In this document: piece by piece, positions 39,728-47,744 of the stretch
Layout: each line of letters opens with the position of its first letter
Numbering within the stretch: position 1 is the stretch's first letter
Assembly (NCBI GenBank): GCA_016194705.1
Contig: JACQAZ010000009.1
Location: 62,001-126,000 of the forward strand
Source of the DNA: Elusimicrobiota bacterium
GTDB lineage: Bacteria; Elusimicrobiota; Elusimicrobia; UBA1565; UBA9628
Reading direction: 5' to 3'
Length of the DNA: 64,000 nucleotides
Notes under the pieces: model-generated
The model's input: only the letters and a program-made list of their open reading frames with translations
Databases searched by the model: none
Told to the model about the DNA's origin: nothing
Position numbers and translations under genes: made by a program

Positions 39728-40926
39728 AGCTCAGGGCCCTGTCGCTCTCCTTCGCCTTTTGGGCGGCCTTCGCGGTCTTCGGGCTCAAGACCTCGCACCT
39801 TTGCCTCGGCGGTTCGCGCTCGGACGCTCCGGCGCACGTCGACAGCACGATCCTGTTCTTCCATCGCGGCTGGGAGGTCTACCGCCAACCGATCGGCCGT
39901 CTCGGCGAGCGCAGCCGCTCGGAGCTCGCTCGGCGCTATACCGCCCTCTACGATTGGCCCGCCGACGGCATCACCGATCTGCTCGACATCCCGGAGAGAG
40001 CCGGCAAGCCCCCGCTGCTCGTCAACTGGAGCTATCTGCCGCGGCCGTATCCTCCCGGGGTGTTCCTCTATTTTCTGCCGGAGGCCCTGCTCAAGGAATC
40101 GCTGGGTCTCTCCCCCAAGGCGGCCGCGACTTTGAGCCTGCTGAAGCTGCTCCTGGCGGCGCACGCTCTGCTATGGCTCTTCGCCTCCGTCCTGCTGGAG
40201 AAAGGGCAGGACGAGGACGCGCGCGAGCTTGCCGCGTGGATCATCCTGCCGCTGCTCTACCTCGAGACCATCTCATGGACCCTGCACGGTTTCTACGACG
40301 CGGCGGCTCTGATCCCGCTGCTGCTCTGCGTGCGGTCGCTGCGCGCGCGCCGCGGTCTGCCCGGCATCTTCTGGTACTGCGCCTCGCTGTTCCTCCACTT
40401 TCGCAGCCTTTGGTTCCTGCCGGTCTTGGCTTGGGGCGTCTGGCTCTTCGTTCGCAACGAGGAATACCGCCGCCTGCGCTCCAAGGAGCGTGCGCTGGCC
40501 GCGGCGAGCCTGGCGATGCTGGCGTTGTCTTTCCGGGCCTTCCTCCTGGTCTATCCGTGGCTCATGACGCTCACGCCCACGAACTTCTTCTTCATGACAG
40601 CGGGACCGTCGTCGTGGGTGCGGCTGTTCTATCTCTTGCTGCCGCTGGCTCTCGTCGGCGCGGCACTTTGGGCCGACAATGCGTGGCTGATCATGGGCTG
40701 CCTTTTTTGGACGGTGATCATGGTGCTGCGCAGCCCGTTCGTTCAGATGTGGCACAGCTACTACCTGACGCCATTGTTCGCTCTGACGGGGCTCGGCGAG
40801 CGGTCGGCGGCCAGGACACGACTGCTCGTCCTGCTGGCCTATCTCGTCATGGGGAGCCTGGTTTTCACGCACTTCTGCTTCAACGGCCTGCTCGCCTCCG
40901 GCTTCGTCAAGGAGCTCTGGGGCTAG
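39724..40926 (+). CDS. Polytopic membrane protein, GT-C-like
   Basis: 400 residues with about ten membrane helices, starting with TTG that overlaps the purH stop. The first external loop carries acidic residues (SRSDAPAHVDSTILFFHRGWEVYRQP), and later LPRPYPPGVFLYFLPEALL and MWHSYYLTPLFALTGLGER. The organisation resembles polyprenyl-phosphate-dependent glycosyltransferases of the GT-C fold, but no diagnostic motif settles it. Overlaps the convergent gene at 40907 by 20 bases. Confidence 0.6.
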   Translation: MKLRALSLSFAFWAAFAVFGLKTSHLCLGGSRSDAPAHVDSTILFFHRGWEVYRQPIGRLGERSRSELARRYTALYDWPADGITDLLDIPERAGKPPLLVNWSYLPRPYPPGVFLYFLPEALLKESLGLSPKAAATLSLLKLLLAAHALLWLFASVLLEKGQDEDARELAAWIILPLLYLETISWTLHGFYDAAALIPLLLCVRSLRARRGLPGIFWYCASLFLHFRSLWFLPVLAWGVWLFVRNEEYRRLRSKERALAAASLAMLALSFRAFLLVYPWLMTLTPTNFFFMTAGPSSWVRLFYLLLPLALVGAALWADNAWLIMGCLFWTVIMVLRSPFVQMWHSYYLTPLFALTGLGERSAARTRLLVLLAYLVMGSLVFTHFCFNGLLASGFVKELWG

Positions 40927-41470
40927 CGACGATCCGTATGGTCTCGGATTCGAGCGCGTAGGGAGTCTCTCGCCACCGCGCCTCGAAGCCTGCGCCCCGC
41001 AGAGCCTCCGCCTTGACGAGCATGTGGCGCCGATAGCAGTCCTTGAGCGCCAGCAGGTCGAGGCACAACCGTTTGTGCCAGTCGACCTCGGCGACATAGC
41101 GCGCGCCGCGGGCGACCAAACCGTGCGGGTCCCGGCATTGGCCCTCGGCCCGCAGGGCCTCGTTGTAGGCTTCGGCGTATCCCGTCAAGGAACCGCGCGT
41201 CCGCGCAAGCCCCGTCGACAGCTCACCGAGGATATCGGCGCCGCTGGTCTCCAGCATGGCTTGGCATCGGCCGCCCATCTCCCGCACCTCGGAGGCGTAC
41301 TTTTTCGACTCGTCGCGCCTCTGCGGGTAGTCGGTCACGACCGCGATGATGAGGCCTGGCGCCGCGAGCGCGGCGAGCAGCTCGAGAGCCTCGTTGGCGC
41401 GGACCGGAGCGGCCAGCGCGCAAGACAGCAGGACGATGAGCATCCCGGACCGGCGAATGGAAGTCCACAT
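40907..41470 (-). CDS. Secreted protein of unknown function
   Basis: 187 residues. Signal peptide (SGMLIVLLSCALAAPVRA), then a helical body with four cysteines (RCQAMLE, GQCRDP, RLCLDLLALKDCYRRH). AAAGGAGGA lies directly before ATG 41470, which is chosen over an in-frame GTG five codons upstream. Last gene of a three-gene minus-strand operon of secreted proteins. Confidence 0.65.
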   Translation of the reverse strand: MWTSIRRSGMLIVLLSCALAAPVRANEALELLAALAAPGLIIAVVTDYPQRRDESKKYASEVREMGGRCQAMLETSGADILGELSTGLARTRGSLTGYAEAYNEALRAEGQCRDPHGLVARGARYVAEVDWHKRLCLDLLALKDCYRRHMLVKAEALRGAGFEARWRETPYALESETIRIVASPRAP

Positions 41471-41485
41471 GGCTCCTCCTTTCAC

Positions 41486-41989
41486 TCAATACAGCGCGTT
41501 GACCGGCGAATACGCCGGGTTGGGCCAAAAACCCTCCGGCGCCCGGCCGCCGCGGCCGTCGCCGAGCCAGCCGAGCTTTTCGGCCAGAGCCGCGTTGAGC
41601 CAGCGGTGACGCCGCCCGTCGGTCGGATCGTACCAGCGGAGCTCGACGAGGCGTGCCGAAAGCGAAGGCTCGTCTCCGGCCGCGACCGAGCGGACGAAAT
41701 TCAGCTCCGGGTCTTCCTCTCGTCCGACGACGTAGTAAGCCACGCTCCCATCGAGGAAACACGATTCCCCCCCGCCGCGGTAGGACAGGCCGAGCCAAAA
41801 GGACCCGGCGGGCGTGTCGACGAGAAGGGGCGCCGCGGGCCCGGCCGCGCGCGAGAGATGCCTTTCCCAAAGCCCCTGCGGGCGCATCCCGCGCTCCTCG
41901 ATCCAGCCGCTCGTCAGTCGGCCCGTGTCGGGGCAGGCAAAGACGCTCCCGGAAAGACAAAGCAGCGCCGCCGCGACGCGCGCGATCAT
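41486..41989 (-). CDS. Secreted protein of unknown function
   Basis: 167 residues, signal peptide MIARVAAALLCLSGSVFA, then a small globular domain (GLWERHLSRA, SFWLGLSYRGGGESCFLDGSVAYYVVG, RLVELRWYDPTDGRRHRWLN). Overlaps the upstream gene as ATGA. No family recognised. Confidence 0.65.
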   Translation of the reverse strand: MIARVAAALLCLSGSVFACPDTGRLTSGWIEERGMRPQGLWERHLSRAAGPAAPLLVDTPAGSFWLGLSYRGGGESCFLDGSVAYYVVGREEDPELNFVRSVAAGDEPSLSARLVELRWYDPTDGRRHRWLNAALAEKLGWLGDGRGGRAPEGFWPNPAYSPVNALY

Positions 41990-42612
41990 CCGAAGATCCT
42001 CTTCTCGGTGTCCCAGTCCTTGGTCGAGCCGGGCTCGACCGCCTCGGAGACCGCGCCGGCCGCCGCTCCCACGGCGCCGGCCACGGCGCCGACGACGAGC
42101 GCCGGAATGTAAAGGACGACGGCCAAGGCGATGCCGGCGGCCTCATAGCCCTTGGCGCTGCCGTTGTCGGAGCGCGGCCCGTCGTAGCCGCGGCTCATCG
42201 CCCGGCCGAAGCCTTCCGACAGAAGCTTGACCGCCGGCGAGAGAACCGCGTAAAACCCGAGAAGCGCCCCTTCCGAGGCGCCCTTCTTGGTCCCGGCCCA
42301 GACGCCGGTCTCGCCTTGGGCGCCCGCTCCTGAGGCGAATGCCGGCGGGGGAACGGCGGTCTCCCCGCGCGAAGAGCCCGCGCTCGCCGATATTAAGGAA
42401 GCTCCGGTCCCTCCCGCGGCGGCGTCGGCGGAGACCGCCGGCGCGGCGCCGGGTTCGCCGGACTCCCCTCCGTCGTAGAGTCCCCCCCACGCCGTGCCCG
42501 AGCCTTGATCGGCCTGCAAAGTCTTTTCGAGCCCCGTCAATTCCTCGGCTCTCGCTCCGACGGCCGCCAGCAGGACCGCGGCCGCGACCACACCCAACAC
42601 TTTCTTTCTCAT
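41986..42612 (-). CDS. Secreted or membrane-anchored protein with glycine/alanine zipper
   Basis: 208 residues. Signal peptide MRKKVLGVVAAAVLLAAVGARA; low-complexity middle; a C-terminal hydrophobic segment IALAVVLYIPALVVGAVAGAVGAAAGAV with small-residue spacing like glycine-zipper membrane proteins. ATG 42612 has GGAGGTGAG upstream; longer frames lack a signal. First gene of the operon. Confidence 0.65.
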   Translation of the reverse strand: MRKKVLGVVAAAVLLAAVGARAEELTGLEKTLQADQGSGTAWGGLYDGGESGEPGAAPAVSADAAAGGTGASLISASAGSSRGETAVPPPAFASGAGAQGETGVWAGTKKGASEGALLGFYAVLSPAVKLLSEGFGRAMSRGYDGPRSDNGSAKGYEAAGIALAVVLYIPALVVGAVAGAVGAAAGAVSEAVEPGSTKDWDTEKRIFG

Positions 42613-42636
42613 GCGCTCACCTCCGTGCCGCACCTT

Positions 42637-42642
42637 ATTGTA
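42637..42642 (-). promoter_or_regulatory. -10 box of the 41.0-42.6 kb operon
   Basis: TACAAT on the minus strand in the context GGCTACAAT; leader about 20 bases with GGAGGTG before ATG 42612. Confidence 0.45.
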
Positions 42643-42732
42643 GCCGGAGGGCTCCTCGCGCGGCTGAGGCTTTCGCACCACAGGGCCGCCGCCTTTGGCT
42701 CCAGACGGGAGCGGAATCGGCCGGGCGCGATT

Positions 42733-42753
42733 TAGCAACCGGATCGGTTGCTA
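42733..42753. promoter_or_regulatory. Perfect palindrome upstream of the wHTH regulator gene
   Basis: TAGCAACCG, three bases, CGGTTGCTA: nine-base perfect arms ending five bases before the -35 of the downstream gene. Position and symmetry fit an operator, probably autoregulatory. The remainder of the 42613-42794 gap shows nothing else. Confidence 0.6.
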
Positions 42754-42757
42754 GGAC

Positions 42758-42786
42758 TTTACATGCGCCCGGACAAGATTTATCAT
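42758..42786 (+). promoter_or_regulatory. Promoter of the wHTH regulator gene
   Basis: TTTACA (42758-42763), 17-base spacer, TATCAT (42781-42786), eight bases to ATG 42795. Predicted leaderless. Confidence 0.6.
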
Positions 42787-42794
42787 TCTAGCCG

Positions 42795-43649
42795 ATGGCC
42801 AAGGAATTCTCCCGCCGCCTCGCCGCGGCCCGCCGGGAGGCGGGCTTCAAGTCCGCCTACCAGTTCTACCACGGCAACGGCGGACGCCGGCACTTTCCCT
42901 TCACCTACGTCCACTACCTGCGCATCGAGAACGCGGGCAAGCTCCCCCGGCCGCAATGGTTGGGCCGCTTGCTGACGGGCCTCAGGCTCAGCCCGGGCGA
43001 AGCGGGCTGCCGCCGCCTGTTCCTGGCCTATCTCAAGGACCTCCTGGGCGGCCCGGAAGCCTCCGCCCTGATCTTGGAGCCGCTCTTGTGCCGTCACGGC
43101 GCGGCGTCCGCGCCGGCGGGGGCCGAGGCCGTGCGCTGGATGAAGGCCGAGCACTCGGTGCATCTGACTCCCGCCCAGTTCAAGGCGCTGGCCTCGAGCG
43201 AGTCGGCGTATTGGTGCTCGGAGCTGCTCTGCAACGACGGCGGCTCGTGGACCGCGGAGGAACTGGCCGAGGCCCTGGGGATCACGGCCGCCGCGGCGCA
43301 GGCGGGCCTGGCCCGGCTCAAGACCGCGGGCTTGGCGCGCAGGACCGCCGCGGGCCGCTACCGCGCACGCTGGACGGGCAAGCTCTTCACCTTCCCGGGC
43401 CGCCTCGAGGGAATGGGCCGGCATCTGGACCTGATCCAGCGCTACTGGGAGCGCATGGCCTCCCGGCGGGGAGAACGGGTTTCCGCGCGGGTCGAAGTGG
43501 TCCGCGCCGAGGCGGGGTTCATGCGGCGCTACAGTCAGACCTTGGCGGAGACGCTCGACGCGGCCAATGCCGGGGCCGCGCAGACCAAGGGCGAGGACAC
43601 CGGGCTCTACCTCATCGAAGCCGGCATCCGCAGGCTGCTGCCCTTCTAA
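42795..43649 (+). CDS. Putative transcriptional regulator, HTH plus winged helix
   Basis: 284 residues. The first ~70 (FSRRLAAARREAGFKSAYQFYHGN, YVHYLRIENAGKLPRPQWLGRLLTGLRLSPGE) resemble an XRE-type helix-turn-helix. Residues ~140-195 (FKALASSESAYWCSELLC, WTAEELAEALGITAAAAQAGLARLKTAGLARRTAAGRYR) form a winged helix. The layout recalls TIGR02147/DUF4423-type regulators. The palindrome just upstream supports autoregulation. Target unknown. Confidence 0.75.
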   Translation: MAKEFSRRLAAARREAGFKSAYQFYHGNGGRRHFPFTYVHYLRIENAGKLPRPQWLGRLLTGLRLSPGEAGCRRLFLAYLKDLLGGPEASALILEPLLCRHGAASAPAGAEAVRWMKAEHSVHLTPAQFKALASSESAYWCSELLCNDGGSWTAEELAEALGITAAAAQAGLARLKTAGLARRTAAGRYRARWTGKLFTFPGRLEGMGRHLDLIQRYWERMASRRGERVSARVEVVRAEAGFMRRYSQTLAETLDAANAGAAQTKGEDTGLYLIEAGIRRLLPF

Positions 43650-43699
43650 ACGGGGGCTGGCGAGATCCTTCCAGGGCTGTTACACTGTTGCAGGGGACC

Positions 43700-44362
43700 A
43701 TGGAGGAACTCGAAGACAAGCCGCAGCGGATTCCGGCGTGGCGCTCGGCCGTGCTGGTGGGCGCCGTCGTCCTCGTTTTGGCGGCGCCGCTCGTCGGCCT
43801 GCTGCGCCGGCGCCAGGCGGTGATCCCGGAGCGGGAGGACGGCTTCGCTCCGATCACTCAGCTGACCGGCAGGGAGCGCGAGGTCCCGCGCTTCAAGCTC
43901 GCTCTGCCTCCCGAGCCGCCCAAGCCTAAGCCCGCGCCGCCGGCACCGGTCCTCGCCGCGGCCGTCTCGCTTCCCGCGCGCCCCGTCGCGCCGCCGCGGC
44001 CGCCCAAGCCGGTCGTCGTCCGCGCGGCGCCCGTTCCAATGAAGAAAAGGCCGGTCGCCAGGCCCAAGCTCGCCAAGAGGAAGCCGGCGCCCAAGGTCGT
44101 CGCGGCGGCCAAGCCCGCCGCGCCTCCTGCGCCGCCCGCTGCGAAGCCGCAAGCTCAGCCCGCGCCGGTCATCCAGGAGCTCAAGTCCCCGCGCGCGTCC
44201 GTCGCGCACGGCCGCCGCGCGCTGTCCCAGCCCGAACTCGCCGAGCCGGTCGTCCCCGCGGGGAGCTCAAGGCCCGTGCCGCCCCTCTGGACCGGTCCCG
44301 CGATCATCGTCGAGCACGTGAGCCCGGGCGAAGCCGCGGCCGACGCGCCGCCGCGTCAGTAG
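43700..44362 (+). CDS. TonB-like single-pass protein, proline/alanine/lysine-rich
   Basis: 220 residues: short cytoplasmic N-terminus, one membrane helix (AVLVGAVVLVLAAPLVGLL), then an extended P/A/K-rich region (PPEPPKPKPAPPAPV, RPVARPKLAKRKPAP) as in TonB or TolA spacers. No canonical TonB C-terminal domain or YP motif is seen, so energy transduction is uncertain. An extended -10 (TGTTACACT, ending 43686) lies 13 bases before ATG 43700. Confidence 0.65.
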   Translation: MEELEDKPQRIPAWRSAVLVGAVVLVLAAPLVGLLRRRQAVIPEREDGFAPITQLTGREREVPRFKLALPPEPPKPKPAPPAPVLAAAVSLPARPVAPPRPPKPVVVRAAPVPMKKRPVARPKLAKRKPAPKVVAAAKPAAPPAPPAAKPQAQPAPVIQELKSPRASVAHGRRALSQPELAEPVVPAGSSRPVPPLWTGPAIIVEHVSPGEAAADAPPRQ

Positions 44363-45669
44363 AGCCTGAGCCCGCGCTGGGCCGCGTGGAGCTGCGGCGT
44401 CTGGTCGCGGTTGTCGCGCCGCGCGGCCTTCTCGACGGAGGTCTTCACGTAGGAGTACAGCGATTCCATCGTCACATGCCCGGTCTCCTCGGGATCGGCC
44501 GCGCCCTTGAGCCCATTGAGCAGGTAGTAGGTAAAGAGGCCGTGGCCCTCGCGGTCGAGGGCGCCCGAGATCTGCTCGCCCGACGAGGCCGCGAGCACCT
44601 AGAGGCGGGACTGCGACGGCACCGCGGTGTCGACGATGTTGACCAAGGGGCGCGCGCCCTTGGCGATCACCGAGCGCCCGCCCGCTCCCGAGAAGCAGGA
44701 GTCGAGCATGACGACGACCTCCTTGGCCTTCAACGCACCGAGCTTTTCGTAGAGGCGGGAGACGGGGTAGGCGCTCGTCTTGAGGAAGGATGCGTCGCCG
44801 TCCCATGGCACGAGGTAGGCGCTGCCGTCGGACGGGTCGGGGGCGCCGTGGCCCGAGTAGTAGAAGTAGACGCGCGAGTTCGGGGTCACGTTGCGCGGCA
44901 GCCACTCTTCGAGATATTTGGCCAGGCCCGTCCGGGTCGCCTTCTGGCCGGTCAGCACGATGACGTTCTCCTCGGGAACGCCGAGAGCCTGGAAGTACTT
45001 CTGCATGGTCTTGGCGTCGTTCTCGGCGTAGTCGGCCTTCGGGACGTTCTGGTATTTCTCGATGCCCACGACGACGGCGAAGTCGTCGGTCCTTTCCTTG
45101 TCGGTGAATTGGCCGATCTTGTCGACATCGGAGGAGGAGGCTCGCGCCGGCGCCTCGTCGGCGTCGCGCGGGGCTGGCTCCTGGTCGCGCTTCTTGGCCG
45201 AAGCCTTGCGCACCGCGAGCGCGTCGGCGATGTAGTTGAGGGTGTCGTTCTCCATCTTGACCAGCACGTCGGAGGCCAGATAAGACCCGACGGAGGTGCT
45301 CTCGACCTCGGTCGAGTCCTCGGCCAAACCCGGCGACAAGGTCACGGTCTGGCTCATGCTGACGAAACCCTGGTGGAAGTTGGCCGAGATGCTGCGGCCG
45401 AGGTCTTGGACGTACCAGCCGTTGCCGCTGTAGCGATTGAGGACATAGAGGGCAGCGGCATGAACGTCGGCCTCGGAGTCCTCGTAAGTGCGGCGCATAC
45501 CGGAGCCGCGGTGCACCTGCGCCGCGTTCTGCTGGACCATGCTCCCCATCAGCCCGCCGCCTCCGCCGGGCGTCGCGCAGCCGCCGCCTGCGCCCCCTTC
45601 TCCCAACATGGCGCCTGTCAGGGTGAAAAACAGGACGACGGGAAACAGGAGGGCCTTCCAATTCCTCAT
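44356..45669 (-). pseudogene. Caspase-like (C14) peptidase interrupted by an in-frame TAG
   Basis: 437 codons including one TAG at 44599-44601. Signal-type N-terminus (ALLFPVVLFFTLTGAML), a ~150-residue domain, then a caspase fold: FAVVVGIEKYQN, catalytic histidine in YFYYSGHGAP and cysteine in VVMLDSCFSGAGG. After the TAG the frame continues for 80 intact codons with family features (LAASSGEQISG, REGHGLFTYYLLNGLKG, RRDNRDQTPQL). Both catalytic residues precede the stop. It is the last gene of the radical SAM operon, four bases after rSAM A, so it could be the precursor-processing peptidase. Sequencing error, recent lesion or readthrough are all possible. Confidence 0.85.
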
Positions 45670-45673
45670 GGGT

Positions 45674-46627
45674 CTATACCTCCCAACATTCGTTGGCGTG
45701 AGTTAGAAGCTTCGTATCCGTCTGCGCCTTGCGGACGAAATCGAGAACCTTCGGGTTCTTCCAAGCGGCGCCGACCTTGGGCCAGGCCTGGGCCAGAGTC
45801 TCCTTCTTGAGGTCGGCGACGGAAAACGGCAGGGCGTTCAGAAGCTTGACCTTGCCGTTGGGCACGACGAGCATCATGGCCTGCGGGCTCGCGGCACGGG
45901 TCGCCATCTCCTGCTGTATGCCCCACGGGTAGACCGCCAGCCGCGGCTTATTGGCGTGACGCTGGGCGCTTTCATTGAGCGCCTTGACGGCGCTCTCCCA
46001 CTGCTCGGGCGTTGCGGCCAGAGTATCCCAAGAAAGCGCGGCGCGGCCGAGCCTCATCATCGGCCCCGTCAGGAAGGTGCGCACGGCGTGCTTGGCCGCG
46101 AGCTCGTAGACGTTGGGCGCCTCGTCGACGTTGAGCTTGGTCGGGATGAAGACCAGCTCGGGCTCGAGGCCGCGGTCGGCCAGGCGGTCGATCGAATCGA
46201 GCGCCGGCTGAAAGGCGCTGCCGGGCCGGAGCTTCTCGTGCGTCTTGGCCGAGACGCCGTCGATGGAGATCTGGACGCAAGCGACTTTGAGGGCTTTGAG
46301 ACGGTCCGCCGCCTTGTCGTCGATAACCAAGCCGTTGGTTTCTATTTTTATCTCGACGCCGCCCTCGTGGAGGATCTCGAAGATTTCCCACACATGCGGG
46401 CATTCCATCGGTTCGCCGCCGCCGAAGGCGACATAGGCGATGCCCATTTTGACGATCTGGCGGGCAAGATCAAGAGCCTGGTCGCGGGAGAGTTCGTCCT
46501 TCCAGCCGCTGGAGGGTCCGGATTCTTCGCAGCAGTGGAGGCAGCGGCCGGTGCAGCGGTTGGTCAGCTGCCAGGCGAGAAAGAGGGGGGCGCCGTAGTC
46601 TCCCACGGACGCCCCCCTCCGGTGCAT
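45674..46627 (-). CDS. Radical SAM enzyme A of the peptide-modification operon
   Basis: 317 residues. The iron-sulfur/SAM motif is C25-x3-C29-x2-C32 (NRCTGRCLHCCEE), with GGGEP, KIETNG and VQISIDG. It is a paralogue of the two other radical SAM proteins in the operon. The C-terminal segment (PNGKVKLLNALPFSVADLKKETLAQAW) aligns with SPASM/twitch domains but has lost the auxiliary-cluster cysteines. Its ATG overlaps the precursor peptide stop by one base (TGATG), so the two are translationally coupled. Likely modifies the peptide or a partner; chemistry unknown. Confidence 0.9.
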   Translation of the reverse strand: MHRRGASVGDYGAPLFLAWQLTNRCTGRCLHCCEESGPSSGWKDELSRDQALDLARQIVKMGIAYVAFGGGEPMECPHVWEIFEILHEGGVEIKIETNGLVIDDKAADRLKALKVACVQISIDGVSAKTHEKLRPGSAFQPALDSIDRLADRGLEPELVFIPTKLNVDEAPNVYELAAKHAVRTFLTGPMMRLGRAALSWDTLAATPEQWESAVKALNESAQRHANKPRLAVYPWGIQQEMATRAASPQAMMLVVPNGKVKLLNALPFSVADLKKETLAQAWPKVGAAWKNPKVLDFVRKAQTDTKLLTHANECWEV

Positions 46628-46743
46628 CAGGTGAACCGAATGTAAGGCTGGGCCATCACGCGCTCGGAGACTTCCTCAAGACAAGGGGTCTCCCAGTCGA
46701 GCTTGGCGGCCTTCGCATCCAACACCGTCTTCTGGTCGTTCAT
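46627..46743 (-). CDS. Candidate RiPP precursor peptide, 38 residues
   Basis: Starts MNDQKTVLDAKAAKLDWE, continues TPCLEEVSERVMAQ and ends PYIRFT. AAGGAGA lies seven bases before the ATG, and the stop overlaps the start of rSAM A, so translation is well supported. The WxTPxLEEVS segment resembles the WxxPxxxE leader motif of PqqA-like and other short radical SAM substrate peptides. Single tryptophan, cysteine and tyrosine are candidate modification sites; PYIRFT is the likely core end. Located between two radical SAM genes with a PqqD-like recognition protein in the same operon. Too short for routine gene calling. Substrate role is inference. Confidence 0.75.
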   Translation of the reverse strand: MNDQKTVLDAKAAKLDWETPCLEEVSERVMAQPYIRFT

Positions 46744-46781
46744 TTGATTCTCCTTCTGGTCGGTACCGTCCGTACTGCCGA

Positions 46782-47744
46782 TCAGACCACGACCGGCAAA
46801 TCGTTCTCCAGCATGACCCAGCGGTTGGCCTCGGCCAAGCGCTCCTCGCTCGCAGCGGCGGCCGCAAGCCCCGCGACGACCTTCGGGTGCGACCACGCCT
46901 CGCGATACGCGGCCCAAGCATCGCGCAGGCTTTGCGTCTTCAAATCGGCGCACAGATACGGCAGGGGCGCGCTTACCTTGACCTTCCCGTCCGGCAGCAC
47001 GAGCAAAGTTCCCGAGGGCTCGGTCGTCCGCGCTTCGAGCTCCTCTTTCAAAGAGAACGGCCTGAAGCAGAGCTCCATGCGGCCGGCGAGCTCGTTTTCC
47101 TTTCTGACGAGCAGATTATAAAACTTTTCGTACTCCTTGCCATCGGGGCAAAGCCTATCCCAGAGCTTGGCGGCCGTCCCGAGGCGCATGAGGCGACCGG
47201 TGTTGAAGCGGAAGGCGCCGAGCTCGAGCGCGAGGTCGATGACTGCTTCCGCCTCATGGATGTTGATCTTGGACGGCGCGAAGGTGATCTCGAGGGGCAG
47301 GCCGGCTTTCACCACCGCCCTCGCCGCCTTCTTGACCCTGCCGAGGTCGCCGCCGGGCCTCTGTCTCGCGTAAACGGCTTGGGTGGCGCCGTCGATCGAG
47401 ACCTGCACCGAACGGATGGCCGCCTTCGGCAACCGAGCGGCCTGAGCCTCGGAGAACCTATTGCCGTTGGTCTCGATCTTGAGCAGGACGCCGCCGTCGG
47501 CGAGGCGCTGGGCGAGCTCGAAGAAATGCGGCGCGATCGTCGGCTCCCCCCCCACGACCATGACGTAAGGAATCTGCGCCGCGACGATCTGGTCGGCAAG
47601 CGCCAGCGCTTCCACGCGTGTGAGCTCGCCCGCAAGCGCCTTGCCCGGCGCGGAGTCCGTGCAGCAATGCAGGCAAGCGAGATCGCAATCCCTGGTCAAC
47701 TGCCAGGTGATCATCGCAGGTGCTGCGAGAAAGTCGATCTTCAT
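46782..47744 (-). CDS. Radical SAM enzyme B of the peptide-modification operon
   Basis: 320 residues. C20-x3-C24-x2-C27 (RDCDLACLHCCTD), VGGEPT, KIETNGN, VQVSIDG. The C-terminus has scattered cysteines (RLCPDGK, ELCFRPF, YLCADL), so one auxiliary cluster may persist, though not the standard SPASM spacing. ATG 47744 overlaps the UbiA stop as ATGA. It lies immediately upstream of the precursor peptide gene. Confidence 0.9.
   Translation of the reverse strand: MKIDFLAAPAMITWQLTRDCDLACLHCCTDSAPGKALAGELTRVEALALADQIVAAQIPYVMVVGGEPTIAPHFFELAQRLADGGVLLKIETNGNRFSEAQAARLPKAAIRSVQVSIDGATQAVYARQRPGGDLGRVKKAARAVVKAGLPLEITFAPSKINIHEAEAVIDLALELGAFRFNTGRLMRLGTAAKLWDRLCPDGKEYEKFYNLLVRKENELAGRMELCFRPFSLKEELEARTTEPSGTLLVLPDGKVKVSAPLPYLCADLKTQSLRDAWAAYREAWSHPKVVAGLAAAAASEERLAEANRWVMLENDLPVVV

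Noticed and set aside
44599..44601. Pyrrolysine or genome-wide TAG recoding
   Set aside because: TAG is the normal terminator of several complete genes here and no Pyl genes are visible; local readthrough or a lesion is simpler.
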